Below, in pieces: positions 17,589 through 26,763 of a DNA stretch of 64,000 bases. The stretch covers positions 372,001-436,000 of the forward strand of contig JAUICP010000005.1 in NCBI GenBank assembly GCA_030427805.1, in the 5' to 3' direction. A program made the translations under genes and the position numbers. The notes under the pieces are model-generated. The model was not told the DNA's origin. It saw only the letters and a list, made by a program, of their open reading frames with translations, and searched no databases. The stretch is from Bdellovibrionia bacterium. GTDB taxonomy: Bacteria; Bdellovibrionota; Bdellovibrionia; Bdellovibrionales; JAGQZY01. Numbering within the stretch: position 1 is the stretch's first letter; each line of letters begins with the position of its first letter.

Positions 17589-19844
17589 ATGCTCAAACGA
17601 ACAACATTAGTTGCCCTTATGGCCGCATTCGGAATTCAGGTTGGAATTTCAAACAGCGTCCAGGCAATGTCAGATAAAGCGCCCGCAGAAATGGGGCAAA
17701 TGGCCGCTAAAAGAATGGGAGAGGCCAAATCTCCCCAAGACTGGTGGCCCGATCAATTAAACCTAAATCCTTTGCGTCAGCACGCCAGCGAATCAAATCC
17801 TTACGGCGACAAATTTAACTACGCTAAAGAGTTTAAAAAAGTAAATTTAAAAGAACTCAAAGGCGACATCAAAAAAATCCTCACGGACTCCCAAGACTGG
17901 TGGCCGGCGGATTGGGGTCATTACGGACCTTTCTTTGTTCGTATGGCTTGGCACAGCGCTGGTACTTACCGCGTGGCCGATGGTCGCGGTGGAGCTGGTG
18001 GTGGACAACAGCGTTTTGAACCACTTAACAGCTGGCCCGATAATGCCAACCTCGATAAAGCGCGCAGACTTCTTTGGCCCGTAAAAAAGAAATGGGGAAA
18101 GAAAGTTTCTTGGGCCGACCTCATGATCCTCACCGGTAACGTTGCCATGGAAGACATGGGCTTTAAGACAGCTGGCTTTGCCGGTGGTCGTACCGATGAC
18201 TGGGAACCAGATCTCGTTTATTGGGGTGCTGAAACTGTAATGCTTGCGGACAGTAAGCGCTACAAAGGCAAGAGAGAGCTCGAAAAGCCACTGGCCGCCG
18301 TTCAAATGGGTCTTATCTACGTAAACCCTGAAGGACCGGGCGGAAACCTGGATCCAATTTCAGCCGCTGCTGATATTCGCGAAACATTCGGCCGTATGGC
18401 TATGAACGATGAAGAAACAGTCGCCTTGATTGCCGGTGGACACACCTTCGGTAAAGGTCACGGAGCTAAAAAGCCTAAAGATTGTGTTGGCGCCGAACCC
18501 GCCGCTGCTTCTCTTGAAAAACAAGGCTTTGGTTGGACGAATAAGTGTGGAAAAGGAAACGCTGAAGACACGACTACAAGTGGACTTGAGGGCGCTTGGA
18601 CGGCCACTCCAACAAAGTGGTCAATGATGTATCTCGGTAACCTCATGGCCTTCAACTGGGTTAAAAAAGAAACTCCTGCCGGTGGTACGGTTTGGGTTCC
18701 AGAAAAGAATCAAGCGGCCAACACCGTTCCTGACGCTCACGTTAAAGGAAAGAGTCATCAGCCAATCATGTACACGACTGATCTTTCTTTAAAGATGGAT
18801 CCAGCCTACAAAAAGATCTCTGAAAGATTCTTAGCCAATCCAAAAGAGTTCGAAAAAGCTTTTGCACAAGCTTGGTTTAAACTGACTCACAGAGATATGG
18901 GACCTGCTGCGAGATATGTTGGTTCTGACATCCCCAAAGAAACTTTCAGCTGGCAAGACCCCGTTCCTGCTCCTAAGTACAAAAAGCTGAGCAACGGAGA
19001 AGTGAACAGACTCAAAAAAGCGATCATGTCTTCGGGCTTAAGTGTTTCAGAATTAGTGAGAACGGCTTGGGCTTCGGCTGCTAGCTACCGTGGAACGGAC
19101 ATGCGTGGTGGTGCTAATGGTGCTCGCGTTAGACTCGCTCCACAAAAAGACTGGGCTATTAACAACCCTGCTGAGCTTGCAAAAGTTTTGAAGAAGCTCG
19201 AAGAAGTAAAGAATAAGTCTGTAAAAAGAGCCACCATGGCAGACACCATCGTTATTGCTGGTGCCGCTGCCATCGAATCTGCAGCCAGAAAAGCGGGCGT
19301 GAAGATCAAGGTTCCCGTAACTACAGGACGCGGAGACGCAACTCAGGCGCAAACCGATGTTAAGTCTTTTTCTTACCTCGAGCCAACTTACGATGCTTTT
19401 AGAAACTACTTCAACAGCGGGATCTATGCTCCTACGGATGCACTCGTCGATCGCGCTAACCTTCTCGGCCTTACTGTTCCAGAAATGACGGTATTGGTTG
19501 GTGGAATGCGGGCTCTCGGTGCAAACGCTGCTGGAGTGAAACACGGACTTTTCACAAACAGAGTCGGTACGCTTTCTCAAGATTTCTTTGTAAACCTTCT
19601 CGACATGTCTACCAAGTGGAAGAAGGCCGGCAAAATCTATGAAGGTGTTGATCGCAAAACTGGTAAGACGAAGTGGACTGCCACTCCTGTCGACCTTGTT
19701 TTCGGATCTAACTCTGAGTTAAGAGCCATCGCTGAAGTTTATGCATCTGACGACGCCAAACGAATGTTCGTTGAAGACTTTGTTGCCGCATGGAACAAGG
19801 TTATGGATGCTGACCGTTTTGACATCAAAATGGCACGCCGATAG
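17589..19844 (+). CDS. katG: Exported catalase-peroxidase KatG
   Basis: A 751-residue bifunctional haem catalase-peroxidase. A signal peptide is visible, with likely cleavage after VQA at residue 26, so it acts in the periplasm; most KatG proteins are cytoplasmic. The N-terminal domain holds the distal [10 protein letters not shown] (Trp and His), the proximal GGHTFGKGH, and the Tyr in LIYVNPEGP that forms the Met-Tyr-Trp adduct. The C-terminal domain is the usual catalytically silent duplication ([13 protein letters not shown]). It is preceded by an OxyR-like site and followed by a strong terminator. It clears hydrogen peroxide, perhaps that met outside the cell or in prey (inference). Confidence 0.97.
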   Translation: MLKRTTLVALMAAFGIQVGISNSVQAMSDKAPAEMGQMAAKRMGEAKSPQDWWPDQLNLNPLRQHASESNPYGDKFNYAKEFKKVNLKELKGDIKKILTDSQDWWPADWGHYGPFFVRMAWHSAGTYRVADGRGGAGGGQQRFEPLNSWPDNANLDKARRLLWPVKKKWGKKVSWADLMILTGNVAMEDMGFKTAGFAGGRTDDWEPDLVYWGAETVMLADSKRYKGKRELEKPLAAVQMGLIYVNPEGPGGNLDPISAAADIRETFGRMAMNDEETVALIAGGHTFGKGHGAKKPKDCVGAEPAAASLEKQGFGWTNKCGKGNAEDTTTSGLEGAWTATPTKWSMMYLGNLMAFNWVKKETPAGGTVWVPEKNQAANTVPDAHVKGKSHQPIMYTTDLSLKMDPAYKKISERFLANPKEFEKAFAQAWFKLTHRDMGPAARYVGSDIPKETFSWQDPVPAPKYKKLSNGEVNRLKKAIMSSGLSVSELVRTAWASAASYRGTDMRGGANGARVRLAPQKDWAINNPAELAKVLKKLEEVKNKSVKRATMADTIVIAGAAAIESAARKAGVKIKVPVTTGRGDATQAQTDVKSFSYLEPTYDAFRNYFNSGIYAPTDALVDRANLLGLTVPEMTVLVGGMRALGANAAGVKHGLFTNRVGTLSQDFFVNLLDMSTKWKKAGKIYEGVDRKTGKTKWTATPVDLVFGSNSELRAIAEVYASDDAKRMFVEDFVAAWNKVMDADRFDIKMARR

Positions 19845-19898
19845 TAGGCACCAATTATGTTAGCGGGCCTTCCCGCTCTCAATTCTAAATTAAGCAAA

Positions 19899-19926
19899 AG
19901 CCCTGGCCATCGCCAGGGCTTTTTTT
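19899..19926 (+). terminator. Rho-independent terminator after katG
   Basis: Stem AGCCCTGGC (19899-19907), loop CATC, stem GCCAGGGCT (19912-19920), then six more T. It lies 55 bases after the katG stop. Confidence 0.95.
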
Positions 19927-20015
19927 GGTAAACTATGTAAAAGCGGCACAATCCAATTAATAAATCTGCGTCTCAATCGTTTGAAGGGCTGAAACAACTC
20001 AAACAGGAGAGAGAG

Positions 20016-20585
20016 ATGATATTAATTAAAAACCGACTCAGCTTAACGGCCCTTTTTATTCTTTTAATCAGCGCAAATGCCATGGCCGATATGGTTGGCA
20101 CCAGCTGCTATAGTCCAAAGGACAAGATAGCCTTTCCCATACAGTCGATCCAATTAGTTTCGGGAGGATGTGTCGGCTACATCATCTTACCCACAGCGAC
20201 CAAACCCCACCGCATCGTCGAGTTCCCATTTGTGGGTAGCGGTACCCTTGCGATTAATTCCCAGGCAACAGGAGTTGTTATGTTACAAGACTACCTGAGT
20301 GGAAGATATGATCGGGATAAGAACAAAATTTACGGAGGCTTTAGCAAAGAAAATGAAAATCCATTTGTCGTTTACACCTATTGGGACCACAAATTGACCG
20401 GAAAAATTAGAATCAGTGAGTTTATCGACCCAACTCAACCGACCTATAAAAGTATTAGAGAAAGTGTTAGCCACATTGGCTTTGTGAAGTCACACCGGTA
20501 CGGAAAAGACGGCAAAATTCTGATCATTAAAAATCATGCCGACAAAAAATACCAAATTCACTTACCCAGTGGCCGCATCCTCTAA
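20016..20585 (+). CDS. Unknown exported protein
   Basis: A 189-residue protein that I do not recognise. A signal peptide ends near SANAMA (about residue 24). The mature part has two cysteines close to its N-terminus and at GGCVG, possibly a disulfide, and looks beta-rich. CAGGAGAGAGAG precedes the ATG. It stands alone between the katG terminator and its own hairpin terminator, so it is likely a single-gene unit. Confidence 0.65.
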   Translation: MILIKNRLSLTALFILLISANAMADMVGTSCYSPKDKIAFPIQSIQLVSGGCVGYIILPTATKPHRIVEFPFVGSGTLAINSQATGVVMLQDYLSGRYDRDKNKIYGGFSKENENPFVVYTYWDHKLTGKIRISEFIDPTQPTYKSIRESVSHIGFVKSHRYGKDGKILIIKNHADKKYQIHLPSGRIL

Positions 20586-20593
20586 GCAAAAGA

Positions 20594-20625
20594 AAGCTAT
20601 GTGCTGCAATAGGACGTAGCTTTTT
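20594..20625 (+). terminator. Rho-independent terminator
   Basis: AAGCTATGT (20594-20602) pairs with ACGTAGCTT (20614-20622) through one G-T pair and is followed by T residues. It lies just after the 189-residue protein gene. Confidence 0.75.
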
Positions 20626-20661
20626 CTGGCACTAATGTAAAAATTTGACTAGAAATTGCTT

Positions 20662-21027
20662 ATGCCGTTTTTTCGATATCTGTGGAAGAGTAAAGTCTTT
20701 CGTTATATTTTCTTTATCAATCTGGGGTTGAATTTCTACCCCTTTATCGAAAAAGAAATCGCACAGTTAAATTCGATACCAGTGATTACCTATCAGGACT
20801 GTATCGACGTCACTCAGTTGAGACTATCTCCGCAAAAAAAGCAGCTGGGTTACTTTTCGCAATCCTTATCTTTACTGACTCATCAATTTGATTTTGATGT
20901 TGCTTTAATTTCTTACAATGAAAATCAAATTTTTGTGCTTGAGGAGGCACTCAAGCCGATCAAAACAGATACCATTTTTGATTTGTTTATAACCTCCTTG
21001 CAAATCCGAGGACCTCCGCAGGCTTAG
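20662..21027 (+). CDS. Unknown small protein with N-terminal membrane segment
   Basis: About 121 residues from the ATG at 20662; a TTG two codons upstream is possible and neither has a good ribosome binding site. One hydrophobic segment (about 11-27) is followed by a soluble part with a single Cys (TYQDCIDV). I do not recognise it. It precedes the methionine-rich beta-barrel gene by 52 bases on the same strand and may share its transcript. Confidence 0.5.
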   Translation: MPFFRYLWKSKVFRYIFFINLGLNFYPFIEKEIAQLNSIPVITYQDCIDVTQLRLSPQKKQLGYFSQSLSLLTHQFDFDVALISYNENQIFVLEEALKPIKTDTIFDLFITSLQIRGPPQA

Positions 21028-21079
21028 CCCCAAAGATAACAAGCTAAATCAATTCTAACTGCATACCAATGAGGTTTTT

Positions 21080-22072
21080 GTGAAACACTTATATATTTTT
21101 ATTTATCTTATACTAGTCTGCTTGGGTTTAAACGCTCGAGCTGTTGATCTCAGTCGACCCGATGGGCACGCCCCAATCGGAGTTATGGGAGATCACACTC
21201 ATAAAGAAGGCGATTTTATGCTCTCTCTTAGAGTTGTGTCGATGGAGATGGAAGGCCTAATCGACGGCAGTGATGAAATCAGCAGCGACGAGCTCTTTGC
21301 GAGCACCACCTATATGATGGCTCCATCTAAAATGACTATGTGGATGACGATGCTCGGGGGGATGTACGCTTTGACTGATCAAATCACTATAATGGCAATG
21401 GTCCCCTATCTTTCAAGCACCATGGATATGAAGCGGAAAATGCAGGGTGATACGATTGACATGGATAGCGCGGGGATTGGGGATGTGAGTGTCTCGGCTC
21501 TCTATAATTTGAGCCACACATCTGAGCAAACCATTGTCGCAAGCCTTGGCCTCGGCTTACCTACAGGCTCAACGACAGAAGAAATGTCCAATGGCATGCG
21601 AATGGCTTACCCCATGCAATTGGGAAGTGGATCGACTTCTCTTAAGCCCGGGATTGTCTTTAACTATTTTATGGATATGATCTCTTTTGGTGCTCAAGCC
21701 AATATGACTTACTACCTCGGCAAAAATTCTGAAGATTACCAACTTGGAAATAAATATTTACTCAACCTTTGGAGTGCCTATCAATGGTCGGAAACCTTGA
21801 GTAGCTCTTTAAGACTTTCCCATCAAATCAAAGATCCCTTGAACGGTGCCGACTCTAGTATGAATGCAATGATGTCACCAATCTTAGACGCTCGACTCCA
21901 ACACGGTCATTGGACGACTCTGCTACTGGGACTCAATTTCATTGGTCAGGGAGTGATCGAAGGACATCGGCTCGCCATTGAGGTCGGCTCGCCCATCGCG
22001 CAAGATCTCAGAGGCCCACAAATGAAAAAAGGTTTAGAATTCACTTTCGGCTGGCAAAAAGGCTTCCACTAA
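21080..22072 (+). CDS. Methionine-rich outer-membrane beta-barrel protein
   Basis: A 330-residue exported protein of the 'MetA-pathway of phenol degradation'/transporter-like beta-barrel type. It has a signal peptide and then HAPIGVMGDHTHKEGDFMLS, a start I associate with this family. The first third is rich in methionine (for example TYMMAPSKMTMWMTM) and has several His, suggesting metal contact; relatives often sit near copper-handling genes (recollection, not tested). Start is GTG with GAGG upstream. No copper ATPase or oxidase is adjacent. Confidence 0.7.
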   Translation: MKHLYIFIYLILVCLGLNARAVDLSRPDGHAPIGVMGDHTHKEGDFMLSLRVVSMEMEGLIDGSDEISSDELFASTTYMMAPSKMTMWMTMLGGMYALTDQITIMAMVPYLSSTMDMKRKMQGDTIDMDSAGIGDVSVSALYNLSHTSEQTIVASLGLGLPTGSTTEEMSNGMRMAYPMQLGSGSTSLKPGIVFNYFMDMISFGAQANMTYYLGKNSEDYQLGNKYLLNLWSAYQWSETLSSSLRLSHQIKDPLNGADSSMNAMMSPILDARLQHGHWTTLLLGLNFIGQGVIEGHRLAIEVGSPIAQDLRGPQMKKGLEFTFGWQKGFH

Positions 22073-22084
22073 AAGAAAGCATCC

Positions 22085-22978
22085 TTATGGATATTCGGCA
22101 AGGATCGTGGTGAGAATATCGCGGCCTTGCTGCTTTAAGGTTTCTTTGCTCCGCCCCTGGGGATTGTCCAAGCGAATGTCACGTGGTGTTTCGTGGGTCA
22201 TGGCATTGATGGTGAACTCAACAATTAATTCAATTCGAGCCATACCTTCTTTACCATTAGAAATTTGATCATTACCGCCCTGCCATTCATCGTCTTCTCC
22301 AAGGGTGTTTACAAAGTTTTCTTGGGTCGTGTAGAAATCAATTCCAGCAAAGTCTTCATCCACTCGGTAGATAAAGTCCTCATCAAAACTCCCATGAAGA
22401 TCGAGAAGAACTTTCACCTGCTCAATTGAGCCAAGGGCTTTAAACTGATTTTTAAGGTGAGCGGCGATGATATTAATCTCATCAACCAAACTTTTCCACT
22501 GCCTGTTGAGGTCTCTACCGCGAGCATTCCCACGAGTGTGAGCGATGGTTCCATCGGGATTAATCATTGGATAAACAATGATTTGATATTCATCCATCAA
22601 ACCACTGGCGAAGAAGGCATCAAGAAAGCCTTCAAGAATCCAATTGGCTGTCCCTTCGTCACCGTGGTGGCGCGAAAACAAAACAATGGTCTTTTTCTCT
22701 GGATCCAGCTTTTCGGGCTTTATATTGAACAAGGGACGCCCTTGTACTGACTGGCCAATTTCACTCAATTCATAACCATTTTCTTCAAGGACAGGTGATA
22801 ATTTTTGCAAATAGGAGTTCATTTCCGTCACTCCGTAGTACTGAATAAAGCGATCGTTATAATCAGTAATATTGAGTTCCATGAAATAATCTTCACAAAA
22901 GAAAGCAGAACTCGGCACCGATGCCAAGCTAACTAAAAAATAAATTGCTATGAGTACAAAATTACGAGCACGAGACAC
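22085..22978 (-). CDS. Exported M14-type zinc carboxypeptidase
   Basis: About 297 residues with a signal peptide (hydrophobic to SSAFF). M14 motifs: HHGDEGTANW, with His and Glu zinc ligands; the NPDG-TRGNARGRDLNRQW stretch that binds the substrate carboxylate; a third ligand His in LLDLHGS; and the late ELIVEFT supplying the catalytic Glu. It probably trims peptides in the periplasm or outside the cell. I choose GTG at 22978 because GGGAG is six bases upstream; a TTG two codons earlier is possible. It is convergent with the beta-barrel gene. Confidence 0.85.
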   Translation of the reverse strand: MSRARNFVLIAIYFLVSLASVPSSAFFCEDYFMELNITDYNDRFIQYYGVTEMNSYLQKLSPVLEENGYELSEIGQSVQGRPLFNIKPEKLDPEKKTIVLFSRHHGDEGTANWILEGFLDAFFASGLMDEYQIIVYPMINPDGTIAHTRGNARGRDLNRQWKSLVDEINIIAAHLKNQFKALGSIEQVKVLLDLHGSFDEDFIYRVDEDFAGIDFYTTQENFVNTLGEDDEWQGGNDQISNGKEGMARIELIVEFTINAMTHETPRDIRLDNPQGRSKETLKQQGRDILTTILAEYP

Positions 22979-23050
22979 AACCAACTCCCATTCTATAAAA
23001 TAAACAACCAGAATGAGAGCTAATACTACAATATAAATGCCATTTGTTTT

Positions 23051-24118
23051 TTATCGGACGTGGATAAAACCAGCTTCCCAGGCGAACCAGCCTTCTCCCT
23101 GACCACCGGATTCTCCGAATTCGATGCGGAAGTTTCTCGAAGGACTGGTAAGAGTGTGAACATTCATATTCGGAAATGGAATATCACAAGCGCGACAATT
23201 CATATTGACTCCAGCCGCACCGAATGAAGTCGCTGGTCCTGTATTGTCGCCACCCGTTCCACCGAATGAAACATCACCAAGGGTATTAGCATCATTAGGA
23301 GCTCCCCAGGCTGACTGGGCAAATACTCCCCCATTGATTTCTGATACATCGCCCGAACCATTGTCAGGTGAATTGGCTTGAATTCGATAGTTTCTTAAGA
23401 AAAATTCTCTAAATTGATGCGGTAAACGAAACTGAAAACGGTAGGCGTGATTTCCTGCGGCGTCTCTTGCGACCGGTCCACGGTTATCCGTTCTCATGTT
23501 TGAAGAAGTTCCGGCCTCTCCGTTTAGGGCCGACAAAGTTGCACCAAAAACGTCGCGGGCCTCTGCATAGGTGACTCGCATCCAGCCACCGCCATTCATG
23601 GAATGAACGCAGTAAACATCAACGGGATCGTCAGCACCAAGAGGTCCATCGCCATCGATCGTGACAACACCATCAGGGCTCGTTCCGGCACCAGTTACCG
23701 TATTAATTTGTTTACAAGAACGAGGAAGGCCAACCTGAACTGCCACTTTATTTGAAACCTTTTCGCCATTGGCAATAACTTTAAATTCACCTGTATGCTT
23801 TAAATTATCGACTGCCGGTACTGATAAAGTTGCAGTGCCACCCTTTACCTCAAGAACATCATTGATATACCAGTCGTAGGTCACGCCATCTTGAGCATTG
23901 GTTACGACCAGATCAAGTGCCTCTCCGTATTCGAGAATATTTTTAGAAATAGCAAGATTTGGATCCACTAAATCGATGGGTCCTGGAGTTGGGGTTGGAG
24001 TGGAGGAACTCGAATTAGTTGATTTTGAAGGTAAACTTCCCGATTCGGCACAGTTCTGAAAACTAAAAACCATAGCCAAAAGAACAATAAAAATCGGAAT
24101 GATTGAATAACGTTTCAT
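23051..24118 (-). CDS. Lipoprotein with Ig-like and fibrinogen-like domains
   Basis: About 355 residues from the ATG at 24118, which has AAGGGG upstream; the frame is open further but lacks a better start. The lipobox is FSFQNC. A Ser/Thr/Pro-rich linker is followed by an Ig-like domain (about 65-140), then a C-terminal fibrinogen-like part beginning near VDVYCVHSMNGGGWMRV, which matches the YC-x-GGGW signature. It is probably displayed on the outer membrane, where fibrinogen-like domains bind carbohydrates or proteins. It is divergent from another FQNC lipoprotein gene. Confidence 0.75.
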   Translation of the reverse strand: MKRYSIIPIFIVLLAMVFSFQNCAESGSLPSKSTNSSSSTPTPTPGPIDLVDPNLAISKNILEYGEALDLVVTNAQDGVTYDWYINDVLEVKGGTATLSVPAVDNLKHTGEFKVIANGEKVSNKVAVQVGLPRSCKQINTVTGAGTSPDGVVTIDGDGPLGADDPVDVYCVHSMNGGGWMRVTYAEARDVFGATLSALNGEAGTSSNMRTDNRGPVARDAAGNHAYRFQFRLPHQFREFFLRNYRIQANSPDNGSGDVSEINGGVFAQSAWGAPNDANTLGDVSFGGTGGDNTGPATSFGAAGVNMNCRACDIPFPNMNVHTLTSPSRNFRIEFGESGGQGEGWFAWEAGFIHVR

Positions 24119-24462
24119 GCAAATTCCCCTTAAAGCAAAAGTAACCAGCCTTACTAATAGCCTTCCCTTCTCACTAATAATTGCACATTTTATTCCATTA
24201 AACACCTGTCTAGTCCGTAGCTGACACGCTATATTCTAGATGTTTGTTTAAAATTTCAACGCCTTAAAACGAGATGACTGAAGTTAGATCACCGACCGTC
24301 TATAAATATTTAATCACATCAAGGCCCTGTCAATTTTTTGGACAGCTTAAAAGCTTTTGCCACCTCAGACCTTTCAGATTTTACATCGAGTGGAACAGTA
24401 TTTGAAACCCCTAACTATGGATTGGTGTTATAGGTCATATAAACAAGCTTGGGGGATCCTTC
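24119..24462. other. Divergent promoter region between two lipoprotein genes
   Basis: No gene is supported. It contains CTGTC-N9-GACAG (24327-24345), and an overlapping palindrome AGCTT-AA-AAGCT (24344-24355) that could be an operator. Promoters for both lipoprotein genes must lie here, but I could not fix -35/-10 boxes. Confidence 0.45.
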
Positions 24463-25668
24463 ATGGTTTTTCGGTTATTTTTACCTTTAATCTTTTTAAC
24501 GGCACTTATTATTGGTTTTCAGAATTGCTCTGAATCCAATGGACCAAACTTACAAAAAAGCAATCAGTCCAGTAATCAACCCGCGCCAGAGCCCGAGTCA
24601 AAGACTTGCGAAACGGCAAAGGGGACCATCTTACAAGATGGTGAAACCGAGGACGGACTTTTTAAAGCTTCATCTGTAACCTGTGGAAATGCCTGCGAAG
24701 TGGCTAGTGTCACTTGTAACGATGGCGTTCTCGAAGGCGAAGGTGTGGCGGCTGAATGTAATATCAGTCAATGTCATAGCAAATCTAATAATTCAGATGT
24801 TTTATCTGGGCTTCTGGCCGGCGAAACTTATATGGTGAGCGTCTATGGCATCACTGAAAACCGAGGCGATAACAATCTCCAATCGATTACGGTTTCTGAC
24901 TGCGACGGAAATATTCTGCAATCAACACCGAGTCAGGTGATTAACTGGCATGATGGACAAGCTCCCCATTCAACGACTTTGGCGGTCGAAGTACCAGCCG
25001 ATGGTTGCATTAGAGCCGAAACTGACATGGGACCGGCTCTAGCGATGACGGCCACCCAAGCCCAAGGGGAAGCAAGCTCTGTTACTGGCAGCGTAGTCAA
25101 CAACCTCGAAGCTGGTGCTAATTATATGGTAACTGTTTACGGAGTTACCACATTCAGAGGTGATGGAAACAATACAATGCTTCCAGTAGAAATCCAAGAT
25201 TGTGCTGATCAATCGACCATTGCCTCACACGCATCTATGGTTATTGACTGGCATGACGGACAAGTTGGACAGGGCTCTAGTATTCCGATTGTGGCACCTG
25301 CAGGTGGTTGTATTATTGGTGTTACCGATGGCGGTAATGCCCTTAAAATGACCGTTGAAAAAATTGAAAAGTCAGTTCAAGAAGCGACGAGCGGTACAAT
25401 CGTCCTCTTAAAACCGGGCGCAAAATACAAAGTTCATGTTTTCGGTGTCATTGGCGACCGCGGAACAGGCAATAGTTTACTCAGCGGCGTTGGTCTGACA
25501 GACTGTACAGATACGCCAATTGTGGGTACCGACAGTCTTACCATTGGTTGGCCCGATGGACAGGCTCCTCAAGATCACACTTTTGTTGTTGATGCTCCAG
25601 CCGATGGCTGCCTAAGAGGTGTCACCGATTTAGGGCCTGCGGCCTATATGTCAGCCGTCGAATTATAG
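24463..25668 (+). CDS. Lipoprotein with three tandem copies of an unknown domain
   Basis: A 401-residue lipoprotein (lipobox IGFQNC). After a Cys-rich segment (about 45-105), three repeats of about 95 residues fill the rest. Each repeat has G-x-x-Y-x-V-x-V-[YF]-G, then R-G-[DT]-[GN]-N, a D-C pair, W-[HP]-D-G-Q and a closing A-[DG]-G-C. The two Cys in each repeat may form a disulfide. I do not recognise the fold; it looks like a beta-sandwich surface module. GGGGGATCC precedes the ATG. Confidence 0.7.
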   Translation: MVFRLFLPLIFLTALIIGFQNCSESNGPNLQKSNQSSNQPAPEPESKTCETAKGTILQDGETEDGLFKASSVTCGNACEVASVTCNDGVLEGEGVAAECNISQCHSKSNNSDVLSGLLAGETYMVSVYGITENRGDNNLQSITVSDCDGNILQSTPSQVINWHDGQAPHSTTLAVEVPADGCIRAETDMGPALAMTATQAQGEASSVTGSVVNNLEAGANYMVTVYGVTTFRGDGNNTMLPVEIQDCADQSTIASHASMVIDWHDGQVGQGSSIPIVAPAGGCIIGVTDGGNALKMTVEKIEKSVQEATSGTIVLLKPGAKYKVHVFGVIGDRGTGNSLLSGVGLTDCTDTPIVGTDSLTIGWPDGQAPQDHTFVVDAPADGCLRGVTDLGPAAYMSAVEL

Positions 25669-25681
25669 ACGAACCAAGCTA

Positions 25682-25713
25682 AGGCCCTTTTTCAATTCAT
25701 TAAAAGAGGGCCT
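25682..25713 (+). terminator. Possible terminator after the repeat lipoprotein gene
   Basis: AGGCCCTTTTT (from 25682) can pair with AAAAGAGGGCCT (to 25713) with one bulge. The following T tract is weak (caatttctg), so the assignment is uncertain. Confidence 0.4.
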
Positions 25714-25898
25714 CAATTTCTGCAAAATTTATCAACCGAAAAGAACCATGAGGGGGCCTAGAAGGTCCACAGCCTCCTCGGTATAATAAAAATTTCACGA
25801 TTCAATATTTCCTAAATATTCCAAAACACTTAAGTAGTCATGTCGCTGGGACTATGCTATCAGCAAAGCACTCTAAACGAATTTTAAGGAGCTGCTTT

Positions 25899-26672
25899 AT
25901 GCTGAAATCTGGATTTATAGCAATTGTGTTGGTCTTAACTGCAAGCACAGCCTTTTCTGTTGATGGAAGTCTCAACAAATACTCACAAGGGTATCGACTT
26001 GGAGTACTATCTAAATGTGTGAAAAAACAATCGCCACTCGACCCGACTGGGCTTACTAAAACCTTTACGTGCCAGCTTCACATGGGAAGAGAAAGTAGCT
26101 CCACAAAAATCTACGGCAAAGCCGAGTCCGCTGCCACTACCGATCATAGCGGTTATAAAAATCCGTGGACTTTCAATGCCTCTGCCAATGACCAAGTGAT
26201 CTCACAAGTTGAAGAGCACTTTTCTAAACCCGTAGTTGTGGAGTACAACGAATACAGAAACAAACTCGTAGCTGGCGTTAGCCCTTTACGACAGACCAAC
26301 TACGACATGCAGGATGTCTATGTGATCGATCCTAAACTTCCTAGCCAACCTTCGATGGAAGTTCCCGTTCGAGGATTTCTAACAAAATCTCACGGTGTTC
26401 GCTTTGGAAGAATCGTCAAGGCCTCTGAAAAAGGTGATTTCATTGATAGCTTTGAATTGATCATTCAAGTGGGTACTGGCGGCTCTACTTTTTATACGAT
26501 GTCGATTACACAAACCCAACGTGATCTCTACGATTACGCCGTTGAGGTCTTAAAGAGCGGAAAAACTGCCAAAGTTTACTACTTTCAAGATTCCATCGAA
26601 CTTCTCAACGACACTAATTACACGATCTACAAGATTGAATTGGCCGAAGACCCTTGGAAGGCTTTCGATTAA
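25899..26672 (+). CDS. Unknown exported protein
   Basis: About 257 residues, not recognised. A signal peptide ends near STAFS (about residue 20). I start at the ATG at 25899, because AAGGAG lies eight bases before it; the frame extends 15 codons further upstream. Two Cys lie early in the mature part (SKCVKKQ and FTCQLH). TATAAT at 25782-25787 is a possible -10 box. A good terminator follows the gene. Confidence 0.6.
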   Translation: MLKSGFIAIVLVLTASTAFSVDGSLNKYSQGYRLGVLSKCVKKQSPLDPTGLTKTFTCQLHMGRESSSTKIYGKAESAATTDHSGYKNPWTFNASANDQVISQVEEHFSKPVVVEYNEYRNKLVAGVSPLRQTNYDMQDVYVIDPKLPSQPSMEVPVRGFLTKSHGVRFGRIVKASEKGDFIDSFELIIQVGTGGSTFYTMSITQTQRDLYDYAVEVLKSGKTAKVYYFQDSIELLNDTNYTIYKIELAEDPWKAFD

Positions 26673-26702
26673 GCCAAATCCCAATGACATTTTGACCTGA
26701 AG

Positions 26703-26743
26703 AAGCCTTGCCGAGAATGAATCTCATTGTGCAAGGCTTTTTT
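26703..26743 (+). terminator. Rho-independent terminator
   Basis: AAGCCTTGC (26703-26711) pairs with GCAAGGCTT (26731-26739), followed by more T. The inner loop can also pair (AATGA/TCATT). It separates the preceding gene from the membrane-protein gene. Confidence 0.85.
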
Positions 26744-26763
26744 AGTTGGTAGTCTTGAAGGGT

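Noticed and set aside
24119-24205. 29-residue N-terminal extension of the fibrinogen-like lipoprotein
   Set aside because: It would bury the lipoprotein signal peptide; the ATG at 24118 has AAGGGG.
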